Source of the DNA: Inia geoffrensis
Taxonomy: Eukaryota > Chordata > Mammalia > Artiodactyla > Iniidae
Assembly: GCA_036417435.1 (NCBI GenBank)
Contig: CM070918.1
Location: 31,937,523-32,001,522, forward strand
DNA: 64,000 bases
Direction of reading: 5' to 3'
Both the position numbers and the translations under genes were made by a program. The stretch's first letter is position 1, and each line of letters begins with the position of its first letter. Positions 12,366 to 25,276 of this stretch are shown here, in pieces. The notes beneath the pieces are model-generated. The model made no database searches and was not told the DNA's origin. It saw only the letters and a program-made list of their open reading frames with translations.

Positions 12366-13200
12366 CAGTTCTTTTATCTCTGTACTTGAAAAATGTCACA
12401 CCACTTTTCTTACCTCCATGTTTCATTTGAATTTTGTGTTCACTATCATTTGAATTTTGTGTTCTCTTGTAAGCTATGCCTTGTTTCTCTGTGACCACCT
12501 TCAAGATGTTTACTTTGTCTTTAGTTTTCAGAACTTCAATTATATATAGCGTGTCTCGGCATGGACTTCTTTGTATTTATGTCATTTGGGATTGATTCAG
12601 CTTCATAAATATGTAGGTTCATGATTTTTGCCATATTTAGAAAGTTTTCAGTCATTATTTCTTCAAATATTTCAATTCTACTCTATCTTTCCTCTCCTTA
12701 TGGGGCTCCAATGATACAAATGTCAGCTCTTTTGTTGTCCCACAGGTTCCTGGGACTCTCTTAATTTTTCTTTCAGTTTATTTTCTCTCTGTTGTTTAAG
12801 CTGAGTAAACTCTATTATTCTGTCCTCAAGTTTACCAATTCTATCCTCTGTCATCTCCACTCTACTACTGAGCCCATCTAGTGAATTTTTTGTTTCAGTT
12901 ATTTCATTTTTCAGTTGTATAATTTCCATTTGTTCTTTTTTATAACTTCTCTTTTTTTGCTGAGACTTTATATTTTCTCATCTGTGTCAAGTGAACTCAT
13001 AACTGCTGTAAGACAGCTGCTTTAAATTCCTTCTCAGATAATTCTGGCTTATTGTAGTGTTGGCATCTATTGATTGTCTCTTCTCACTCAAGATGTGATT
13101 TTCCTCATTCTTGTTGTGAGCGGTGATTTTTTATTGTGTTCTGTGAAGTTTGGATATTATATTATGAGGCTCTAGATTCTATCTAATCTACTTTTCTAAA
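12366..13200 (-). mobile_element. Old L1/HAL1-type ORF1 relic
   Basis: The minus frame 12723-12929 encodes a heptad-like coiled coil (LKNEITETKNSLDGLSSR, EDRIGKLEDRIIEF) typical of the L1 ORF1 rod. Flanking T-rich DNA on both sides continues the minus-strand L1 pattern. ORF1p is an RNA-binding chaperone in live elements; here only a fragment remains. Confidence 0.65.
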
Positions 13201-13229
13201 CATGAAGTCCTCCTATTGCAATGTAGTAT
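13201..13229. other. Short spacer
   Basis: Nothing recognised. Confidence 0.3.
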
Positions 13230-13360
13230 GAGAGCTAAGTAAAATGGAAGTAATGAAAGTATATCCCTCATAGGATTATTTCAAGCATTTAATGAAGTAA
13301 CGTATGTAAAGCAGTTCAACCAATGCTTAGATGTTGTGAGTTCTCACTAAATGGAGACAA
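13230..13360 (+). mobile_element. MIR SINE 3' part
   Basis: AAAATGGAAGTAATGAAAGTATATCCCTCATAGGATT-type order with TAACGTATGTAAAGCAGTTC resembles the MIR core and tail on the plus strand. Confidence 0.5.
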
Positions 13361-14343
13361 GAATTGATATAACTGATATAACTGAATAATTGATAATGGC
13401 TGCTAATGGAAAGACAATGTCTTCCACTTTTCTTTTATCTTTCATAGGACTGAGCTCATGGTAAGTGCCTAATAAATATACTAGTACCAACCTATGTATC
13501 AGAAAGGAGCAGATTAAACCTGCTAACTCAATTTCCTATCTCACAACAATACTTGTTTTAACATAAAGATTAGAGCTGGCTCACCAATTGCATTCTCACC
13601 ACCTGCTGTCACACAGCATAACATTACAGTCTCTTCCGTGCCTGTCTCTCTAGGGATTCCTGTATCAAAAGCAATTTCCTGTGGGACTGACATACTTATA
13701 GCTGCACAGAATAAAAACTCTATCCACAGTGATGTGGAGACTCTTCCCTCTCTCCTCTAGTCCACTAGTTTCTATTGCCACTTTTAAAAGATACCCCCAA
13801 TAGAACCTGGATTCAAGAAATAAAAAGTATGAGGAATGGAGGGCAGAAAATTGTCAGATGACACTGATAGCAATATTGTACTTATGAACTAATATTAGGT
13901 TTTTAAAGACAGCTAAATGAGAGAAATGCAGACAGATTAATGGTACTCTGCACTCATACATATATAGTAAGCACTATCTCCGCCAAGTTGACAGAACCTC
14001 AAGCAAAGAGGAGGCTCTGAAGTGAGTTTATCTGAGGGCAACCATGTTGAAAGAACTTCTCTTATTCTAAACCCTAATTGTCAACATCACTGGGAAAAAA
14101 TGGCCTAGCATTTACCTTTATCTCATCTACCACTATCGAGGTGGACCTTTCATTCCAGTTTGATATTAGTATATCTAAATAGGTATTAATATAGCTAAAG
14201 TGACATTTTTGTATCACTGATCCTTGAGATATCAAGGAATTTCTTTTTCTTCTATACTAACCTCCCATTAATCTATTTTGTGGAGTATGGCAGTTTACTT
14301 AGACCCATTCCCACTCCATTCTACCATGCCTTTATTACCCTAG
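13361..14343. other. Unassigned DNA
   Basis: AT-rich with no confident gene or repeat. Confidence 0.45.
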
Positions 14344-14584
14344 AGTAGCACTTCTCAACAGGAGGCAATTTCTCCCCCAGGGGATATCTGTCAATGACTG
14401 GAAGCATTTTTGGTTGTCACAACCTGGAGGGGAGAGGAGGGGCACAGGCCAGTGCTATTGGCATCTACCAGAGAGAGGCCAAGGATGTTACTAAATATAT
14501 TACAATGTGCAAGATTCTCCCCACCCCACCCCCAACAAAGTATCTAATCTAAAATGTCAATAGAATCAAAGTTGTGAAACCTGC
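14344..14584 (+). mobile_element. MER5A DNA transposon (hAT-Charlie)
   Basis: Non-autonomous hAT relic: left end GCACTTCTCAACAGGAGGC, internal GGAAGCATTTTTGGTTGTCAC, GGCATCTACCAGAGAGAGGCC, and right end GTTGTGAAACCTGC as the inverted counterpart. Flanks CTAGAGTA / CTAGAGGC resemble a decayed 8-bp hAT target duplication. Confidence 0.85.
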
Positions 14585-14639
14585 CTAGAGGCTGGAAAAC
14601 AAGGTTATTTTCCAAGACAGAAATATCCTGTAGCTAGAG

Positions 14640-14990
14640 TTCCACATGTGCTCAATTGTAAAGCAGAAGTTAGATCCACATGGTCACGGTTGTAAAGTCC
14701 TCCCACAGGTTCACTGGAAGAGGTATTTAGTTTTCCTACCAAAGCAGTGGTTCTAGTCCTCCTTTCTGGGTGTCAAGTGTTAGAAGCATCAAGGTTTTCA
14801 CTGGAAGTATGCTACATGTGACTGGATTTTCTCTTGGCTCCTCTGCTCCTGGCTGTGTAGCATTTAATTTTCTTTCTCTGGCTCTCCTAGAAATTCTTGT
14901 GACTTAATGACCTATCATAAATCCTTCCCTGCTTAAACTAGAGTGCATTATTTTGTCTGCAATTAAAGAACCTAAGTAATACAGTAGATG
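14640..14990 (+). mobile_element. Probable MaLR-type LTR
   Basis: The 3' half resembles old MaLR LTR ends: splice-like CTCTGGCTCTCCTAGAAATTC, then TTGTCTGCAATTAAAGAACC and the terminal CTAAGTAATACAG. The 5' end is not located. Confidence 0.4.
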
Positions 14991-15194
14991 ATTATAGGCA
15001 ATCAATCTTCAAGAAAATGGGAAATATGAGATCAATTAGAACCTGGTTGAGTTTGAAATCAATGCCGATTCAGTCAGTATTAGAAGATGGAACTCTTGTA
15101 AGGTTTTGGAGGTCTAAGTGGCTGACGCTATAGACTATTACAAGGCACAAGGAATGAAAAAGTGGTAAGTGGATTAATACGGTGGATTAAAGAT

Positions 15195-15665
15195 GGTCAC
15201 AAATGCTATGACTTATCCATCTGTTCCCTCCTCCCCCCGAACCTCAATGGTCTCTTAATTCAATGAATAGAAATGTAACAAAATTAGTCCTGTGTAACTT
15301 CAGAGGCTGGGCCTTAGATCGGCAGCATCTGCCTCTGCCACTTAGAACATTCCCTTTTGGAATCCAGCCACCATGCTGTGGGGAAGCACAAGCAACCAGG
15401 AAGAAAGGCTACAGGGAGTAGGACCAAGGTATTCTTAGCTGACAACCCCACCTGAATCTTCAACCAACATCCAGCATCTACTACCTGCCACTTTTGTCAT
15501 CTATCCTGAATGTCCCAGCCCATGGTGACCCTCTGGTTGTTGTCCCAGCAGTCACCAGTAAAACCAGTCAGTCCACGAAATTGTGAGAGTTCATAACTGG
15601 TTACCACTGTAAGCCACTAAACTTTGGAGTGCTTTGTTACATAGCAATAGATTACCAAAATGCTT
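15195..15665 (+). mobile_element. MLT1-type MaLR solo LTR
   Basis: MLT1 order on the plus strand: TATGACTTATCCATCTGTTCCC region, the Cys/His-like CCACTTAGAACATTCCC and CCATGCTGTGGGGAAGC block, and the end GTAAGCCACTAAACTTTGGAGTG ... GTTACATAGCAATAGATTACC. MaLRs are ERVL-derived non-autonomous elements. Confidence 0.8.
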
Positions 15666-16169
15666 GGCTAATTCTAACTGCACTGGCAAGTTTAAAAAAT
15701 AAAATGACAACTTCAAGATTTAAATTCTCTATTTAAGGCATAATTAGAGAATCACAATTCCCATGACTAACCTAAAAGAAGGTGGCTACAAAAATAAGTT
15801 GCCAAGCCTAATCCTGTGGGTCGCTTAAAATTCAACATAGATTAATTAAACAGCCTCATTGGATTTCTTGTGTACAAATTAGAAAGATGATTTGGAAAGA
15901 ACAGGATGAAGATAAGAATGAGTTGAGCATCGGAATGCTTCTGAGGACCTCTAACTTTCCAAATCTGACCTTCCACTGCCAACAGAAGCAGCCCCTCTTT
16001 CTCTGTCTGATGAAGCTGGCCCTGCTTGCTAAAACAACCAATAAAGGCATGACCTAAGGTAGTACACATCACAGAAATCCAACTATTCCCTTGACTCAAT
16101 ATACTAGTTCTCAGAGGCTCCAGGCTTAAAACCAGTGTCAGATCTCAACCTGCCCTGGGACATCAGTGA
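15666..16169. other. Unassigned DNA
   Basis: Nothing recognised; could include the decayed 5' LTR of the ERVL to the right, but no LTR signal is legible. Confidence 0.35.
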
Positions 16170-16645
16170 CAGAGTAAAACCAGAAAAGAAGGGACACACT
16201 AAAAGAACCGCAAACTTTTGCTAAATTATGTCAGCACAACCCAGGAAACATGTGAGATTAAAGAGGGAGTAACGTAAGTCTGAATAAGGCTGAATTTAGT
16301 GATATGGGTTTATTTACCAGAGATTCTAAAATCAATGGGCTCATTCAAGCAGCTGGGAGTGGTTCCAAATGACTGATAGAAATCTTAACTCTGTGGCGTC
16401 CTACTGTTAATAAAGTCAACATTCATGGTATAATATAGAAGGAAAATGACATACTCCAAGCACTATAGTGGCCAGAAATGAAGATGCAAGATGTTGCCAT
16501 TGAAAAGTGCCTTCTGACTTCAGTGGGGTTGACAGAGTGGCACAACCACCAGAGGCAAACTGAGCATGATTACTATAATGAGCAGCATGGCTGGAAGGAT
16601 GATCAGAATGGTTTGATCCACAGGGATCTCTGTCATGGGGTCCTT

Positions 16646-18870
16646 TTCAAGTTTTTTTTTTTTTTTATTGAAGTATAGCTGATTTACAATGTTTTACAGT
16701 GTTGTATTAGTTTCAGGTGTACAGCAAGGTGATTCAGTTATATATATGTATATATACAATACATATACATACATATATATGTATACAATATAATATATAT
16801 ACATATATATTCTTTTTTGGATTCTTTTTCCCTTAGAGGGTATTACAAAATATTGAGTATAGGTCCCTGTGCTATATAGTAGGTCCTTGTTGGTTATCCA
16901 TTTTATATATAGTAGTGTGTATACATTGATCCCAAACTCCTAATTTATCCCTTCCCCCGCTTTCCCCTTTGGTAAACATAACTTTGGTTCTATGTCTGTG
17001 GGTCTATTTCTGTTTTGTGTATAAGTTCATTTGTAACATTTTTTTTTAGATTCCACATATAAGTAGTATCATATGATATTTGCTTTCTCTATCTGGCTTA
17101 CTTCACTTAGTAATGATAATCTCCAGGTCCATTCATGTTGCTGCAAATGGCATCATTTCATTGTTTTCTATGGCTGAGTAATATCCTATTATATATAAAT
17201 ATACACACACCACCATTTTCTTTATCCATTCCTCTGTAAATGGACATTTGGGTTGCTTCCATGTCTTGGCTATTGTAAATAGTGCTGCAATGAATATTGG
17301 AGTGCATATTATCTTTTCAAACTATGATTTTCTCCAGATATATACCCACAAGTGGGACCGTAGGATCATATGGTAGCTCTATTTTTAGTATTTTAAGGAA
17401 CCTTCATACTGTTCTCCATAGTGCCTGTACCAGTTTACATTCCCACCAACAGTGTAGGAGGGTTCCCTTTTCTCCACACCCTCTTCAGCATTTATTATCT
17501 GGAGACTTTTTGATGATGGTCACTCTGACCTGTGTGAGGTGATACTTCATTATAGTTTTGATTTGCATTTCTCTACTAATTAGGACGTTGAGCATTTTTT
17601 CATGTGCCTTTTGGCCACCTGTATGTCTTCTTAGAAGAAACGTCTACTTAGATCTTCTACCCACTTTTTGACTGGGTTGTTTGGTCTTTTTGATATTGAG
17701 CTGGACGAGCTGTTTGTATATTTTGGAGATTAATACCTTGTCAGTCATATTGTTTGCAAATATTTTCTCCCATTCTGTAGGTTGTCTTTTCATTTTGTTT
17801 ATGGTTTCCTTTGCTGTGAAAAAGTTTTTAAGCTTAATTAGGTCCCATTTGTTTATTTTTGCTTTTATTTCCATTACTCTAGGACACGGATCCAAAAAAG
17901 ATTTCTGCAATTTATGTCAAAGAGTGTGCTATGCTTTCCTCTAGGAGTTTTATAGAATCTGGTCTTACATTTAGGTCTTTAATCCATTTTGAGTTTATTT
18001 TTGTGTATGGTGTTAGAGAATGTTCTAATTTCATTCTTTCATATGTAGCTGTCCAGTTTTTCCAGCACCACTTATTGAAGAGTCTCTCTTCTCCAGTGTA
18101 TATTCTTGCCTCCTTTGTCAATATATTAATTGACCATAGGTGCATGGGTTTATTTCTGTGCTTTCTATCCTGTGCCATTGATCTATATTTCTGTTTTTAT
18201 GTCAGTACCATAATGTTTTGATTACTGTAGCTTTGTAGTACAGTCTGAAGCCAGGGAGTCTGATTCCTCCAGCTCCATTTTTCTTTCTCAAGGTTGGTTT
18301 GGCTATTCAAGGTCTTTTGTGTTTCCATACAAATTTAAAACTTTTTTGTTTTAAAAAAACACATTTTTAAAAAATGGCATTTGTGAAAAATACCATTGGT
18401 AATATGACAGGGATGGCAATGAACCTGTAGACTGCCTTGGGTAGCATAGTCATTTTGACAATATTGATCCTTCCAATCCGAGAATATGGTATATCTTTCC
18501 ATCTGTTTGTGTCATCTTCAATTTCTTTCCTCAGTGTCTTATAGTTTTCAGAGTATAGGTTTTTTTGCCTCCTTTGGTAGGCTTATTCCTAGATATTTTA
18601 TTCTTTTTGCTGTGATGGTAAATGGGATTGTTTCCATAACTTCTCTTTCTGATCTTTCATTGTTAGTGTACAGAAATGCAACACATTTCTGTGTATTAAT
18701 TTTGTATACTGCAACTTTACTGAATTCATTGATGAGCTCTAGTAGTTTTCTGGTAGCACCTTTAGGATTTTTTTATGTATAGTATCATGTCATCTGCAAA
18801 CAGTGACAGTTTTACTTCTTCTTTTCCAATTTGGATTCCTTTTATTTCTTTTTCTTCTGATTGCTGTGGC
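16646..18870 (-). mobile_element. 5'-truncated L1 (minus strand)
   Basis: Poly(T), then the L1 3'UTR on the minus strand, then ORF2 C-terminal and RT-adjacent regions up to about 18870. Minus frames such as 17644-17910 and 17912-18178 retain L1 ORF2 sequence ([38 protein letters not shown]), separated by frameshifts. It is flanked by 15-bp perfect duplications TGTCATGGGGTCCTT at 16631-16645 and 18871-18885. A short A/T-rich expansion (about 18340-18375) lies inside ORF2. Confidence 0.93.
16739..16812. repeat. TA/TATACA-rich low-complexity tract in L1 3'UTR
   Basis: Alternating TATATA/CATATACATA sequence, expanded relative to the equivalent position of the other L1 3' ends in the window (about 980 and 39340). 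Confidence 0.85.
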
Positions 18871-21650
18871 TGTCATGGGGTCCTTGAGACAGCTAACTAA
18901 GGTACAACTTGATCTATATAATTGAAAAACTCTAAATCTGGTGAATAAAAACTTGACTTGTGTCAGCATGATAGAGGATCATGGTTCTGACCCAACTGAA
19001 TTGACCTAGAGTCCCTTGAAAAAAAAGAGAGACTCTTAGTACCCTTAAGGAAAGAGCCGAGCCTGCAATAATATCACAAGTGTATTATTTCCTTCCCCAA
19101 AGGTAACTGTGACCCTTTGCCATCATAACTGTGCAGTGGGAAAGGCGAGATACACAGACATTTGTAGCATCACTGGACTGCATTATTCTGAATTATCACT
19201 AATCCCTGAGACCTCACAACACAATTGTGGACCAAGGGTTGGAGTGGGGTTGACAGGAGTTTAGACCTGAGCCATATAACAGGGCGTTCAATGGATACAT
19301 AAACTCATAATGGCTATTTCACTAGTTCCTGAGTTCATAGTAGAAATAGATATTCTCAGAACACCAGTGGAGTGAGAGGTTTATGGGAAAAGGATTGAAG
19401 GGAAGCTCCTAGAGCTCTCTTCCATACAAAAAAAAAAATAAACCAAAAATACTAATCCCTACAGGAATAGAAAGATTAGTGTCACCAACCAATTCTTGGA
19501 AGATCAACCCTATCACAATCCCATTTAGTTTGCCTATTTAATCTGTGCAGAAGATGGATGGATCTTGGAGAATCACAGTGGCTTATTCTAAGCTTAATTT
19601 AGTGTTGACTTCAATTGACGCTACTACTCCAGATGCAGTCTTCTTAGTGGAGTGAATCAATACAGTCTCTGGCACCTAGTGTGCAGATATTGATCTGTCT
19701 AATGCATTTTTCTCTATCACCATTAGCAGAAAATATCAAAAGTAATTATTAAGTAACCCAAAAGGCTGCCAATTCAGAGACAGTCAGAGCAAGAGAAGGC
19801 TCTCCAGGTGGCCCAGCTCAGCCAGTTGGCCTTTATGATACCTCAGATCCAATGATGTTTGATTTGTGATTGATCCAGGTACTGTAAGAGGCTTGAGGCA
19901 ATAAATGTTAGGAGAATCATAGTTGCAGCCCTTAGGTGTGGTAGCAAAGCCATGCTCTTTTCTCCTTTGAAAAAACAGCTCTTTCTCAAAGCACCAAAAT
20001 GCCAAGAAGCCATGAAAACTGAGTTTGCTATCATGAAGTCAACGTTGTCTGATTTACCAAACCATAAAGTCAGACGGGCCCTGCAGCAGTCCATCATCAA
20101 GGAGATGTGACATATATAGAATTGGGCTTGAGCATATCTTTAAGGTGTAAGTTATTTGCACTCCCAGCATAATTATTCCTGCCACATTGCAGTCCCAGGA
20201 CTCCTCATGAGTCCTTATGATCAGCTGACGAAGGACGAAAATCAGGCCTGATCTATGGTGGCAGTGAGAAAAGGATTTCTGTGCCATTTCAGACCCACTC
20301 AAGAATGGCCTTAAAGGACAATGGAGAAAGGGACAGTTTTCTAGTAGGTAGGATTTTAAGCAGTCTCATGATGCAGGGTCTAGGCATTTGGAAATAATAA
20401 GATTAGAGGACTGGTAACAAGGAGGTTTTAATGAAGGTTGGGTGATTCTAAATGCACTCAGAATACGAGAGTTCTTTTGTACCACGTGAGTGCTCAGAAA
20501 AGAACCCCATTGTGTAGAAAGTTCTCAATAATCATGTTGCAAATCATATCCTTGTGGATGTCTGTCAACCTTTTTCCAGACACTCTAATGAATGGGTTCA
20601 TGGACAATGTGGTCACACAGGCAAAGAAAGAGGTGATGCACAGGTTCAATAACAAGATTAATTCTGGCTATCACCACCAATCAGTGCACCACAGTTTCAA
20701 ATACTGCATCATTTTCTGAGGACCAGACTGCTATCTGGTGCCAACTGATTTCACTGGAACTCTTTCTTCATGAAGGGACAGAAATTTGTTCTTACTGGAA
20801 TAGACACTTATTCTCTGTATGGTTTTGTATTCCTTGTTCACCATGTCTCCCACAATCCCACCAGGCATAGAATCATTAAATGCTTTGTTTACAATCGTGG
20901 TATCTCACACAACACTGTCTCATTATTTTACAACAAAAGAAGTAAGGCAGTGTCTAATGTTCATGAGGGTTTACTTGTCTTTCCATGTACCACATTACCC
21001 ACAGGAGTTGGCCTTACAGAATGATGGAGTGACCTACTGAACTATCACCTGTTGGAGATAATATCTTGAGAGACCAGATTAACTGTCCTATAGCATGTAA
21101 CATATGCTCTGAACAAACAAGAGACCAACATTATGGTGCCATTTCTTTCATAGCCAGAAGAGAAGGGAGACAGAAACATGGATGAGAGAGTGAGTGGCTC
21201 CTCTCACCACAACTAATAACCCGAAAAAAAGTATTTCCTTTTTATTTCCACAGTGCTGACGTAGGAGTCTTGATACTTTAGGGGAAAATATTTTCTTCCA
21301 CAAAGGACACGCCTGTTCCGCTGAATATGAAGTTGAGACTTCCTGTTGGCCACTTCATGTTCCTCAAAACAAAGTGTTGGCTAAGATGATCAAGGCTTAC
21401 TACGAAGGAGAAAGAGAATCCAAGAGGGGAACACGAAGGTTCGTAGTACTACCATTTCCAGTGATAAAACTTAATGAGAGATGACAGAAACACCAAATTG
21501 GTAATACCAAGGTTCAAACCCCTAGAAATGAATGGCCCAGCAGACAAACTCCAACAAGGGAATGGGAACTGGGATGCAGAGGAAAGAATTTTTAAATTCT
21601 AACTATGAGCTCATGACACATTGCAGATACAAAGACTGAAGAAGTTACCC

Positions 21651-23119
21651 ATATTTTTCCTTGTTCTAATAACTAGATATTTATTTATATTAACTAATTT
21701 TATTTTCCCTATTTTTTCATACCATGTGTGTTCACAGGAGTTACCCTTACAAATTACACTATAGCTTGCAAGTATCAAGATAGATTATGACCAGAAAAAT
21801 AATGTAACATCACTCAGAGATGGATGCAATGACTGATAAAAATTTGGATCTTCCCTTTTGGAAATGAGGATGAGCTTTTTTGTTTGTTTGTTCAAGAGAT
21901 AGGTTTCATTTTATTAAGCAAGAGCATGTTATTCATACTCTTATTTTCTGGAAGTTTAAGTGGAATAGGAAGAGTGGGTATGGTGGTGAATAACCAGTGG
22001 ATTAGAATATAATAGAAAATGAAGAATGGCTCACCGGCTACTATGCCAAACTCCTTATATGTCTTCTTCACAGTAGAAGCTACAAAGCTAAAGACAACAT
22101 TTCCCAGACTCTCTTGCACCTATGGTTCTGCAAGTAGCCTCCCTTCATCAAGCAGACCTATTTGTTTGAAATTAGAAAGATGAAGCAAATATCACAAGGC
22201 TGAGGCCACCTGACTCTTCTGGCACACATACTGCAAGCGTTTCTTTCTTCTATGGTAGTTGTGTCCATGTTTCCTATGTTCATTCCCTAGCTTCATGGGT
22301 GTGGAGCCTAGGCCAGTGGCAGAAAGCATGGTTCCAGCTTGACAGAGTAGAGCATTTCTCCCAGTACATAGCATCCAAGCTTGATTCCCCAACTCTCCTA
22401 GACCTTAAATAAACTACTCTGTACCATATATCAGAGTGGATCTGTTATGTGCAACTAAATCTCTGATCAATATATGGAGAAAGGTAAACATTCAAATAGA
22501 GGATTTTAGCTTAACTGTCTCTTTCTCTAGAAAAGCTTACCTCCTCTCCTTTGCACTTAGCCAAATTTTAGGTGGTCCTGCTATAATCTCTAACAGTTAT
22601 TTATTTTCCTCACCACTGTACTTGATACTGTTGTTCAACTCTTTCCCCCTCCCCCTTTAGAATGGATATATTCTGATAATAGCTCCCTGTAATTTACCCA
22701 CATTCTGGTAAGAGTACATGGAGTTTCCGTTAGGAAACTGCCTTCTCCCACTCTCAGTCTAGGATATTTTGGCATGTAACCCAAAACTGGCCAATCAACA
22801 TTGGCCTTGAGAACAGTAATTGGTTCAGGAGTAGATTGTGATGCAAAGCAGGACCAATGAGAGTATGAACTTTCTGTTGGAACTACTGCATACAAGATGC
22901 TCTTGCACTCGGCTCCCTGACGTGACAGAATATGTTCTGAACTTCTTGCCATATTAGTATCACTTGAAAAGAAACAGAATAAAACCAACAGAAGGCAGCA
23001 TTCAGAGATGGAGAAACAGAGATCAATTCTGATGACATTATCCGATCACATCATGAAAAACAAAAAAATCAAGAAGTACAAAGAAAATGTAAACATCACC
23101 TGAAATCCCACCACAAATG
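21651..23119. other. Unassigned DNA
   Basis: No gene recognised. 22085-22110 (ACAACATTTCCCAGACTCTC) resembles a phrase common in old LTR/DNA repeats but cannot be placed. The 117-codon minus frame 22635-22988 lacks a domain. Confidence 0.4.
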
Positions 23120-24010
23120 ATCTCAGTTAACATTTTTATGACCATGCTTTCATACATCACTAAGCAAGAAAAAACACATAGTTTTTCATAAATGAGATAT
23201 TATATATACCATTTTACTATAAACATTTTTTTACCCTGCTATTTTGTTTACATCTCCCTTTCCCTGTTTCTTCTCTCCCCACTTGTTATTCCTCTGCCCC
23301 ACCTCCCAGCAACTAATGTTAAAGGCTTAGTGTTTTTCCTTCCATACGTTGCTTCTTGACCAAATACATATATGCATTAATATATGTATTTAGAATTATA
23401 TTGTTATTGTTGTTTCTTGCTATTATAAAAATGGTATCATACTGTATACCTACCTCTGCATCTAGCTTTTCTCACTTAACAATAGATTAAGGAAATCCAT
23501 CCAAGTTAAATGATACAGATTTAAGTCATTATTTTTATTCATTACAATCCACATACTGTGGATGAATGAGCCACATTTCATTCAGCCATTCCTTCATTAC
23601 TTGATATTTAGTTTATTTCATTTTCTTTTCCTCTTCTTCTTCACCCCACTACAAATTATGCTGGAATAAAGAAAATACTGTATAGTGGTCTTTTCTTTTC
23701 TTTTTTTTTTTTTTAGCAGCCAGATTCCCAGGAATGGTATTGCAGGGTCAAAATATCTATGTGTTTCACTTTTAAGGGATATTGCCAGACTGCCTTCCAA
23801 CAGGTTGCAACAATTTCCATCTCCATCAGCAATGTGGGAGTGCCTCCTTTTCCTTGGCACATCACCAGCACAAGGTGATAATACACGTGAAATGTCTGCA
23901 TTATGCATTTAATAGCAAACACTGTTGATTGGCAGTGAGGTTAAGCATCTTTTCATATGCTTCTTATCCATTTGGATTCTCTCTTCTCTAAAGAACTCTG
24001 AGTTATTTGT
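23120..24010 (-). mobile_element. Old L1M fragment (minus strand)
   Basis: Minus-strand L1 3' region order: TGGTATCATACTG, AATGAGCCACATTTCATTCAG, GGTATTGCAGGGTCAAAATATC, CATCTCCATCAGCAATGTGGGAG, then GGTTAAGCATCTTTTCATATGCTTC. T(18)-rich tract near 23699-23715. No frame. Confidence 0.65.
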
Positions 24011-24963
24011 CTTTTTATTATCAATTTGATGACATACAAGATGCAATCTACAACATCACAAGATACTTTTAAAGAAAATATGCAAAACATATATATAACA
24101 TATATATGACATATATATGACACAAAAATACACATGACAAATAAATGGTTAAGAAGGTCTTTATGATTCCAAACTTTCACCCTCAGACAATGAAACATGG
24201 CATGGAGAACAATGAAAAAGGTGGTTGATTTGCTCAGAGGTCTGTAACTCCTCTCACAGCATACCTGAGAAGAATCTGGAACGCCCAAAATGCCCGGTGG
24301 AGAAGAGAAAGTTTTGTTCAATCCAAATAGGATGAAGAGGAAAGAAGAGGCTGTAGCTTTAAATAATTATAAGTCAAGGCACGGCTGTGCTGCCCAGGCT
24401 TAGAGTGAAGGGTGGGAATGAATCAGAGCCTGATAAAGGTCGCCCTTCACCCACCTTTTCTGTGCCTCCCATGCTTTTCACTAAAGCAGGGGTGTCTCAT
24501 CACCCATGCCATGCAGAGGCCCAGATCTCCACTCACAGCAGACCTAAAACATAGAGTGCCTTTGTGGTCCACACAGCTGGCAAGAAAAACAGAGTCACAG
24601 GAGAAAAGGGTTTGCAGTGACAGCCTGGCCCACTCCTTCCCATGGCTGCCAAGCCTTGCATTGCTCTTGAATTGTTCAAACTGCCATAACAACGTGCTAC
24701 TCTTAAATACAAAGGTGACCCTACTGATCCACCCCAAAAGGGCAGTTTATATTTGTTTCCTTCATGTATGATGAGTTGTTTAGACATAATCCAAAAACAT
24801 TAAATATGGCAGAAACACAGAAACCAACCAGGTCAATACATAGCATGTTCATGTACACACTCTTTCTTCCTACATCCCTGGCAGACATCACCAATCAATC
24901 ACAAAACTCATTTACTTTGAGCCTGAATATAGCTGCAAAATTCTCCTTCATTCAGTGCTCCTT
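24011..24963. other. Unassigned DNA with a small TA/GACA-rich tract
   Basis: 24090-24122 has imperfect CATATATATAA/GACATATATAT repeats. Overlapping 84-122 codon frames on both strands have no domains; treated as chance. Confidence 0.45.
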
Positions 24964-24976
24964 AAAAATGGATCCA

Positions 24977-25177
24977 TGGGCTTCCCTGGTGGCGCGGTGG
25001 TTCAGAGTCCGCCTGCCGATGCAGGGGACATGGGTTCGTGCCCCAGTCTGGGAAGATCCCACATGCCGCGGAGCGGCTAGGCCCACGAGGCATGGCCGCT
25101 GAGCCTGTGCGTCCAGAGCCTGTGCTCCGCAACGGGAGAGGCCACAACAGTGAGAGGCCGCATACCGCAAAAAAAAA
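24977..25177 (+). mobile_element. CHR-type cetacean SINE (copy 4) in an L1 target duplication
   Basis: Full-length copy. AAAAATGGATCCA lies immediately left (24964-24976) and right (25178-25190). The right copy is also the left target duplication of the L1 starting at 25191, so the SINE landed in the L1's own TSD. Confidence 0.95.
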
Positions 25178-25276
25178 AAAAATGGATCCACGACCACAGG
25201 GCAGACAGCAGAAGCAAGAAGAACTACAATCCCGCAGCCTATGAAACAAAAAACACATTCACAGAAAGACAGACAA

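Larger units (their letters stand above)
16170..21650 (+). mobile_element. Degenerate ERVL provirus body (gag-pol remnant)
   Basis: Plus-strand decayed endogenous retrovirus of the ERVL class. 19490-19760 resembles the start of reverse transcriptase, 19780-20340 the RT connection/RNase H region, 20440-20700 a stretch with RNase H to integrase order, 20770-21060 the integrase core, and 21290-21480 the pol 3' end. Frames are cut by many stops, frameshifts and deletions: 19740 jumps forward past the RT active-site region. 16170-16645 is the probable gag side. No LTRs are legible. The 2.2-kb L1 at 16646-18870 interrupts it. Assigned from remembered ERVL organisation; no protein is restored here. 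Confidence 0.7.

Noticed and set aside
22085..22110. Old LTR or DNA transposon
   Set aside because: Only one short phrase matches; no ends or order could be established.
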